Source: Whalleya microplaca
Taxonomy: Eukaryota; Ascomycota; Sordariomycetes; Xylariales; Xylariaceae
Length of the DNA stretch: 64,000 nt
NCBI GenBank assembly: GCA_022497155.1
Contig: MU385719.1
Coordinates: 868,001 to 932,000, forward strand
Direction of reading: 5' to 3'
In this document: in pieces, positions 57,191 through 64,000 of the stretch
How the letters are laid out: each line of letters begins with the position of its first letter
Numbering within the stretch: the first letter of the stretch is position 1
Translations under genes and position numbers: made by a program
The notes under the pieces: model-generated
What the model was told of the DNA's origin: nothing
The model's database searches: none
The model's input: only the letters and a program-made list of their open reading frames with translations

Positions 57191-58389
57191 TTAGCTGTCT
57201 TTCTCGAAAGCATCATTCAGGTAGCCAACGAAATTCTCTCGTAGCCTGCCTGGCGCAAGGTTCCCTACCACTTCAAGGCCAATACCGCCCCGATTTAAAC
57301 CCATGAAAGCCCTTCGCAGTCGCTGTAGTTGAGGCAAGCCGACCTTTTTGCCTGCTGGCAGTTCCACAACCAAGTCGTCTTCGCTGCTCCCGCTACCACC
57401 CGGGATCTTGATCTCGTTCCCGCCATCATCGCTCTGCTGGTCCAATATCCGCTTCACAATCTCCTGCGTCTCGCGGTCAAGCATATATAGGTAATCCCCG
57501 CCAACGTCACTCCCCCGCTGCACAGTCGCTTGGTTAGGCTTTATGACTTTCCTAGCCTCACCGGCAATCGCATCCCATAACTTATCAAACACCTGCCTGG
57601 TCTGCGCCTCGTCATCCTCCCAGATGAGCGTGAATAGTGGACTATCCCACCTCGTCATGGGATTGGGCTCCTCATAGCGAAAGACGAGGTTATCCCAGTT
57701 CTCCGGCTCGTACGGGCCCTCCTCATCCCCCTCTCCCTCTCCCTCATCTCTCTTACCCTCCCCACCCTCCTTCCCCTCCTCCTCCTTCCCACCACCATCT
57801 CCCCCCCGCTCCCGCTCCCGCTGCTGCCTGCGCAGCAACCTCTCCTCGTTCACCCGGCGGGCCCTCTCGCGCGCGCACCCGATCTGCAGGACGCAGCTGG
57901 GCGTGCGCACGGCCTTGGCCTCGCAGAACAGCTGGTACCGCCAGCCCTTGATGTAGTTCAGGCCGTCGAGCACGACGATGTCGCGGTCGCTCAGCACGCG
58001 CTTGACGCCGCCGTACAGGCTCGCGCGCGCGTCCTTCTCGGACGCGTTCGCCGACCGCGTGTGCGCCGGCGTCGCCGACAGGTCGTACACGGACCGCGGG
58101 ATCGAGAACGTCTGGTCGGATATCAGGTGTAGGCGGTACTTGGGCGTTGGGGCTGGGGTTGGTGTTGGCGCTGCTTCTGCGCTGCCATTGGAGTTGGAAG
58201 GGGGGTTGGGGTTAGGGGAGGAGGAGAATGAGGAGGAAGAGGCGGTTTGGATGCGCTCGGTGAGGTAGGCGTGGAGCTGCTTTGCGCGCGTGGTCTTGCC
58301 GGAGGTGGGAAGGCCGGTTACGATTATCAGCTGGTTCTTTGATCAGATACCTCTTATATACAATGAGTTGAATGGAAACTCACCGGCAT
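57191..58389 (-). CDS. KTI12: Elongator-associated protein KTI12
   Basis: Exons 58384-58389 (MP only) and 57191-58330; the 53-bp intron has GTGAGT and ACCAG borders. The model encodes 381 residues. Start MPLIIVTGLPTSGKTTRAKQ contains the P-loop (about 8-16) of this PSTK-related ATPase/tRNA-binding family. Later come VVLDGLNYIKGWRYQLFCEA and NWDNLVFRYEEPNPMTRWDSPLF. KTI12 supports Elongator in wobble-uridine tRNA modification. Two inserts are unusual: a Ser/Pro/Asn/Thr-rich one (about 30-57) and a very charged Arg/Glu/Gly one (about 180-222). Confidence 0.93.
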
Positions 58390-58816
58390 CTTCTGTGTAT
58401 AATAACGGATTGTCTTGGTTTTGTTTGACTGATACCTAGAGCTGCACTTTTTTTATCGTTACTTAGGATTGAGACCCCACGCTCAAACCCCGCCAACGAG
58501 AACATTGAACCTTAGCTGCACGTCACTGCTGCCAAGAGACTAAGCCCTGTCGGGTTCTATGTATGAGATCTAGTAGTACCTAGGATCTGAGCCAATAGGA
58601 GCACTTGTGGTTTTATAAACGGAAATCTGGACATCGTCAAAAATTCAAACCTCTGAGAAGCATCTCACATCATGGAAGTTTCCATCGTTAGAAAGATTCA
58701 TCAAAATTTCGCAATATATTGTCTCACTAAACCTCTATCTAAACACTTTGTTCGTAAATCATCATCCTGAATAGTTAACCAGAGACAAAAGCTTAGTATC
58801 AGTCTCGACTCCCAGC
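58390..58816. other. Intergenic between two minus-strand genes
   Basis: Short promoter region of KTI12 and 3' flank of the DUF7702-like gene. Nothing else seen. Confidence 0.45.
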
Positions 58817-59623
58817 CTATTTACGATTATTCGTCTCTAGGTCGATATCTTGCCGGCGGTGACCACGTACGGCACCATGAACTTGACCCCTTGGCGTTTG
58901 CCCCAGCGTCATTCCAATACCCTCCACAATCGCAACGACGATCATCTCCATGATGATGGACATGCCCAGCCGGACATTAACGTCAGGGTTCACGGGGTTG
59001 AAGGTAGAGCTGTTCCCAAAATTTGTTGCGGCCGAGTAGGCGAGTCGGACCAGGAGGAAAGGCAGCGAAAGACCCACGGCCAGGACCAATCGCTTCTGAC
59101 CTATTTCGACCCTCGAGATCTGAGTCGCGAGGATGACCGTCGACAGAAGAAGCAGGACGTAGGCGGCGATCATGAGTGCAGTACCCGCCACCGAGAGATT
59201 CGAGGTAGTGTAGTTGCCCGCGTCGTCGTAGTTCGCTCCCCCGATAGCGCTGAGGATCAAGCCGACAGTGACAACCAGCTCGACGAAGCGCAGTTTTATC
59301 TCGCTCAGGAACAGAGTGGAGCCCTCGCGGATACTGCCAAGCGCCCGGCTGAGCAAGGCTAGCTGGACGAGAAACAAGGGCGACAGGCCGACATTCTGGC
59401 AGACTGCCGACCCTATATACAGCCTGACATTTATGGGATCAGATATAGTGGCGAGTTGAAGGGCTGCTCCGATGATGCGAAGTAGCGAGAAGATAATCAT
59501 AAAGAGCCACCCTGCATTGCGACCAATGCCATGTCGTATTGAGAGCCATATACCGATGAATAATGCCGGGATATAGATGACAATTTCTGCGATGGAGATG
59601 TTGTTCTGCTCGGTCAACCCCAT
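58817..59623 (-). CDS. Seven-TM fungal membrane protein, DUF7702-like
   Basis: Uninterrupted 268-residue frame. Start MGLTEQNNISIAEIVIYIPA leads into about seven hydrophobic helices, with the conserved-looking RHGIGRNAGWLFMIIFSLLR between TM1 and TM2. An extracellular-type loop has possible N-glycosylation sites (NYTTSNLS, about 158-165). The last 25 residues are hydrophilic and basic. This layout matches the widespread Pezizomycotina DUF7702 family, for which no function is known. No ligand or enzyme motif is visible. Confidence 0.8.
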   Translation of the reverse strand: MGLTEQNNISIAEIVIYIPALFIGIWLSIRHGIGRNAGWLFMIIFSLLRIIGAALQLATISDPINVRLYIGSAVCQNVGLSPLFLVQLALLSRALGSIREGSTLFLSEIKLRFVELVVTVGLILSAIGGANYDDAGNYTTSNLSVAGTALMIAAYVLLLLSTVILATQISRVEIGQKRLVLAVGLSLPFLLVRLAYSAATNFGNSSTFNPVNPDVNVRLGMSIIMEMIVVAIVEGIGMTLGQTPRGQVHGAVRGHRRQDIDLETNNRK

Positions 59624-62441
59624 CTCGTATAAAGTATGGACGTATGAAATGGAAATGTTGTTGACGAGAAGTGCGGGTTGTTTTTGAAGCTCTCTTGGTC
59701 GACGACTTTATAATAGAGAGTTGCTAGATGGATCTTGCGTATCCTAGTAAGTGAGCAGGCGAGCAGTAGCTATGGTGATGATATAGATATAAGGCAAGGG
59801 AACTCGGACAACAGCCGACCTCTTCATTACTTATATATGTCCTCGATGTGCCTTAATCTCGTCCTACCTAAAGACCACTCACCGATAAATTGAGACATGA
59901 TGGCCTCGCTCTCGGGCGCGGGAGCCCCGCAAAAACAAGGCATACGTAGTGAGAGATGCAGTCTGGGATAATCTCAAACATGTAGTGGATTGCTTAACCG
60001 AGTGCGAGAACGAAACCAACCTACCTAGTAATCCGTCAGCCTGTCGGTAATAAGCCTGCAGATTATAACATTGCATAGACGTTGCTTGGGGAGTTCTCAT
60101 TGGCCAGCACGTTAGACTAATAGCCAAGCCTCAACAAGCTTCGCCAAGCTGCTAGGGTTGTCGCGGCTGGGAGCCAATCATCGTCTAGTACTCCTTGCAC
60201 TGCCGCCGCAATAACGTCGCTGATAACGTCTGCAGACTTCCTAGGAAGTCGACACAGCCTTTGGGGCCGAGTCCTTCACTCCCCATCTCAACGGGGCGGC
60301 CTCGACATTGATATACCTATATCATGAGTTTCAGCTATGATGTATTTCGACCTCCAACCTAAGCCATTTCCAGTCGGATATGCCTAATACTTCGCATGGC
60401 TCTCCTAAACTATAATGTCGTGCCTATTGAAATTAAAACCGTAGAAGCTCTATATCAGGTTAGTCTTCGTAAAGCCAGCGAAAATATACGGTATAGTCAA
60501 TACCAGTATGTAATCATGAATATATCCATGTTGCTGATCTAAGTGCCTAATATTACCTCTACAGAAGCTCGCAGGCTGTAGCACCTCAATGAGCATGACG
60601 CTGGCATCCTGGATAGGGACCGTTTGATTCGCACACTCTTTAGTCTAGATTTCGTATCATGACCAACGAGATACTTCCGTTGCTCATCAGATGGCAGCCT
60701 CCACGCTAAAGCTAGCTTTCTGACGGCAAGTATATTGAGAGATCACAAAACCTCGAGCGTTTTTACCAAGGGTGTGGGTCCGAAGGTGACATTTTCCTAG
60801 AATACGACTAGTATGTTCTGCCGAATTGTACTCTTTTCGAGAGGGACATTGTATAATTTATAGCTACTTAGCCGGCCGAGATGAGCTCGAGCTCCGGACG
60901 GCCGCGACAGTCTCCATGGGAGTTGTAAAGATTAGAGAAACCAGACAACAACTAGTTAGACGCCGTTAGCATCGACCGGGCCGAGGGCAAGAATATATTA
61001 CGTAAGATTCACTGTATAATATTCGTGTATTTTGACATTCCTTGATATTGCCGTCTTACAGCTTGAGGCAGCTGAAGTTATGTATAGGAGTGGGAGTTAG
61101 AATCTGGTCGGATTGGACTAGGCATATGGGTAGATTTTGCCGCGATAGCTTCACTTTCAGTATGCATGGGCTTGTGTTAATTGATGTCATGGACGTACAA
61201 TTGATATACATCGGAAGTACCTACACTGCTGCTATGAGCACCTACATCATGCAGCCCTCTGCATCGCATTGTGGTCAGAGGTACCTACGAACCCCCCCCA
61301 GGCACTGTCACTGGTGAAATCTGCAGTGGTAGGTATATAATACAAAACAAGACACAAACATCCAAACGTATTGGCGTGGTGGTCTGGCCCAACATCCACG
61401 TCAATCTACCAGAAAGCCTGTGTTCGAATCGTGATATTCCCATTTGGAAGCTTCGCCGCTTTCAGAGTCTTTACACGACCTTATACGTAAGGTGCGTCAT
61501 TGCCTCTATCGACCATTGGGGCCCCCAATGCAAGGTATGCCTGGTCTTTTTTTATTGTAGATTGTTATCTTTCTATATAGAATTGAATAAAACTGTAAGC
61601 CAAACACTTAAATATAAAGTCGAAGTCACGACCAGCAAGGAACCCCTATAGCACCTGTTGGTATTCAAGTTAATTCGGTGGTATCATATCTGCTCTCAGT
61701 TCTCTATCCAACGATGGACCGCATTATAGTATCCCTTGGACATGATGGTATACATTACTTTTCGATGAGTTGCTTTTCCAACAGCGATGCCAGATTTACC
61801 GCCGCTATACATGCCTGCTGGTTCTATCTAAACAGGGAGCTAGAGGCAGGCAAATGAGATAGATCACTTGCATAAGCTTTACTAGGAGTAATAAGTCGGG
61901 AAGTATCATCATAGCTTAAAATACACCGTCGAGCAAGTGCTGTATAATGTGATAGGCCCCCTTCTCGGCTAGTGCATAAGTGAGAGCCCGTACATGTCTT
62001 CTTAGACTAGACCAGAAGAATAACTAGCAGTCCCAAGGCGATATGGAGATCTGCGGGTTCCCGGCATTGTAACTACCATGAGAGAGCTTGCACAGAAGCG
62101 GGAGAAGAGAGATAAATATTATCTTTTTGATTTTGTTGAGATATCTTGAATCCACGTCTGCCTTGAGATAGTCCTCATAAATATTTCCATCTCAGATAAG
62201 TTGCTTCTGTATCTAGTCGTCAGATGCATATTCGCGGGTAACTATACTTCAGCCCCCTTAGAGCTGTATATCCAGCGAGCCTTCGACGAACATCCCTATG
62301 CCACATATAATCGGCCTTGATAGTTTACATGTATCTGTCAAGAGATGTATATATTTACTTTCTCGTTACTATGAGCCCAACCCTATTCAAACCGTCATTT
62401 GGGTATCACCTAACGCCGTGAAATGCCAGTATTTTTCTTTT
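59624..62441. other. Gene-free AT-rich region
   Basis: 2.8 kb with no supportable gene. Base composition resembles the 9.7-18.7 kb island. The frames at 61042-61317, 61271-61651 and 62298-62795 are unconvincing or shadows. No terminal repeats or transposase motifs were recognised. Confidence 0.4.
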
Positions 62442-64000
62442 CTACCAATTATCGAAGTTGCCAAATCCGCCCGTCTTCGGCTTTTTCTTCGCCGGCTCTT
62501 CCCACGTGTCGACATCCTCTTCGATTATCTCATCCTCGTTGCTCTGTTGTCTCATGGCAGCTTTGAGGTACTTGCCGACGTTCCCACCGCCACTGCTCTG
62601 GTCGATGGTGCCATCCTGTCTCACCCTCTTGCCCGTCCAGGTGACGCGGTCATCTTCGGTCCCGCCGGCCCTCTCGATCTCCGCCTTCGCTTCCGTAACC
62701 TTGTCGCGCTCGGCCTTCTGCTTTTGGAATTCATCAAATGGATCGAGGTAGACGACAATATCCTTGATATAGATCTTGTTGAGCGGCCGATCTGAGCCAT
62801 CTGTAGGCACCGCTTCTATTTTGTTCAAGACATCCGTACCACCAACAACCTTTCCGAAGATGGTGTGCTTCCTATCTAGGTGCTTTGCCGGCCGGTAGGT
62901 GATGAAGAATTGACTCGAATTGGTGTTTTTGCCTTTGTTGGCCATACTGAGTATGCCCCGCGCATCGTGTGTCAGCGGCCCATCGAATTCGTCTTGAAAG
63001 TTTTTGCCCCATATACTCGTCCCCCCTCGTCCGGTACCCGACGGATCACCGCCTTGGATCATGAAATTCTTGATATTTCGGTGAAAGGCCACACCCTTAT
63101 AGTAGCCCTTCTGGGCTAACCGGGTGAAGTTCCATACTGCTCTCGGCGCATACTCAGTTTGTAACTCGATGTTTAAATCGCCTAGATTCGTCTCAATTCG
63201 CGCATACCCCTTCATCTTGACTCTCTTCGGTTTAAGCATGTACTCTTCATCTGTGAGGGTTGCTCGCTCGCCAGTGGTTTCAGGGGTAAGACCAGTACTG
63301 GTGAAACTCGCAGCGGCTTTTCCTGTCGTGTATGCCGCCGCATTGTAGGCAGTCTTCTTCTCCTGAATCATAGAGGGACGGACACCATTGCTGGTAGCGA
63401 CATTTGTAACGGCTTTGGAGGGCCTATTAACGTCTCTGCCGGCTTCACGTTCCCTTCTTGCCTTCTCAACAGCTTCTTTTGCTCGAAGAACCTTATCGCC
63501 TACTCTTCCTAAGGCATTGATGTTCACATTGCCTTCCTTTCGCTCCTCTTCTTGCTCCTTGGTCAATAGCGCATCCTCGCCATCTTTCAAGTACTTGAAT
63601 TGGCTTAGATCCCTGCTGGCAGCATTCTGGGGATCTTGGAGCGTTATTATATCGGAGCGGCCAAACTCAACATCGTCTACTAAGTCTCGCCACATCTTGG
63701 CCTTGATATTCATCCTTTCGACCGTTTCCCAAGCGAAAACATTGGCATAAGTGCCGTGTCGAATCGCAACGACGTGTGTGTTGTCGGTGAACACCTTGAA
63801 GGTGACCGGGTCGATGAAGTCGCCTTTGCCATCGCTACCCATCCCATCGGCACCCTTACTATCGACATCCCCATTGCGCGCAAAGTTCAACTTGATCAGG
63901 TCGCGTGCCGCCAGAGGTTGCCCGTTCACGGGGTTGGTCTTGTGGTTTTCGAGCCATTTCGAGATGACCTCGACGTCGTATATCGTTCCGTCGGCGGTAC
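62442..64000 (-). CDS. CYP8: U-box peptidyl-prolyl cis-trans isomerase (CYP8/PPIL2), partial 5'
   Basis: Open from the stop at 62442 to the window edge: about 518 residues are visible and the N-terminus is missing. The edge residues TADGTIYDVEVISKWLENHK and the later FIDPVTFKVFTDNTHVVAIR belong to the split U-box region. A charged linker follows. The cyclophilin domain (about 285-450 of the visible part) has FHRNIKNFMIQGGDPSGTGR, the catalytic Arg motif, plus NTNSSQFFITYRPAKHLDRK. His replaces the cyclosporin-contact Trp (LDRKHTIFG), as is usual in this subfamily. The C-terminus ends KKKPKTGGFGNFDNW. Homologues act in the nucleus with the spliceosome and as ubiquitin ligases (family knowledge). 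Confidence 0.94.
   Translation of the reverse strand, partial: TADGTIYDVEVISKWLENHKTNPVNGQPLAARDLIKLNFARNGDVDSKGADGMGSDGKGDFIDPVTFKVFTDNTHVVAIRHGTYANVFAWETVERMNIKAKMWRDLVDDVEFGRSDIITLQDPQNAASRDLSQFKYLKDGEDALLTKEQEEERKEGNVNINALGRVGDKVLRAKEAVEKARREREAGRDVNRPSKAVTNVATSNGVRPSMIQEKKTAYNAAAYTTGKAAASFTSTGLTPETTGERATLTDEEYMLKPKRVKMKGYARIETNLGDLNIELQTEYAPRAVWNFTRLAQKGYYKGVAFHRNIKNFMIQGGDPSGTGRGGTSIWGKNFQDEFDGPLTHDARGILSMANKGKNTNSSQFFITYRPAKHLDRKHTIFGKVVGGTDVLNKIEAVPTDGSDRPLNKIYIKDIVVYLDPFDEFQKQKAERDKVTEAKAEIERAGGTEDDRVTWTGKRVRQDGTIDQSSGGGNVGKYLKAAMRQQSNEDEIIEEDVDTWEEPAKKKPKTGGFGNFDNW

Noticed and set aside
51410..59623. Secondary-metabolite cluster around the acyl-CoA synthetase
   Set aside because: No polyketide, peptide or terpene synthase, and the neighbours are APC4, HET and KTI12.
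61400..61460. tRNA-like TGTTCGAATCG motif
   Set aside because: The motif alone; no acceptor stem or D and anticodon arms could be folded around it.

Overview
This is a nuclear segment of a filamentous ascomycete (Pezizomycotina, most likely a sordariomycete; the order cannot be read with confidence). The basis is short introns of about 50-200 bp with GTRNGT donors and CTAAC-type branch sites, single-copy eukaryotic housekeeping genes in shuffled order on both strands, a HET-domain gene, fungal-specific families, and CCCTAA telomere-type repeats. Exon-intron models were built by hand; in every complete multi-exon model the exon lengths sum to a whole number of codons.

Left part (1-9.7 kb): the 3' end of an unrecognised gene, a small coding-like ORF, a decayed ankyrin-repeat pseudogene, an intracellular GH1 beta-glucosidase, a GFA/CENP-V-type zinc protein, and a five-exon RCH1/SLC10A7-like membrane protein.

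Accessory island (about 9.7-18.7 kb): AT-rich and nearly gene-free. It holds degenerate direct repeats, a probable copia-type solo LTR, a nested-hairpin foldback element, a MITE with TA target duplication, an interstitial telomeric array abutting a truncated coding relic, and an assembly gap. The gap lies inside the first intron of what reads as an intact three-exon gene for a 110-residue small secreted protein. This is the most interesting object in the window.

Gene-dense part (19.9-59.6 kb): a Gln/His/Ala-repeat fungal coiled-coil protein; EFM4 (translation elongation factor methyltransferase) convergent with TPD3 (PP2A scaffold); FRS1 (Phe-tRNA synthetase beta) divergent from TPD3; YMR1 (myotubularin phosphatase) divergent from RPS3; a NIPA-type Mg2+ transporter; a 914-residue acidic protein of unknown function divergent from RET2 (delta-COP); APC4 convergent with a peroxisome-type acyl-CoA synthetase; a HET protein; KTI12; and a seven-TM DUF7702-like protein. 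These are mostly unrelated core functions (translation, tRNA modification, vesicle traffic, phosphoinositide signalling, cell cycle), so no metabolic cluster is implied.

Right end: a 2.8 kb gene-free AT-rich stretch, then the 3' part of a U-box cyclophilin (CYP8/PPIL2) running off the window. Many genes share an intron within the first few codons (first exons of 3, 6, 15, 17 and 23 nt).
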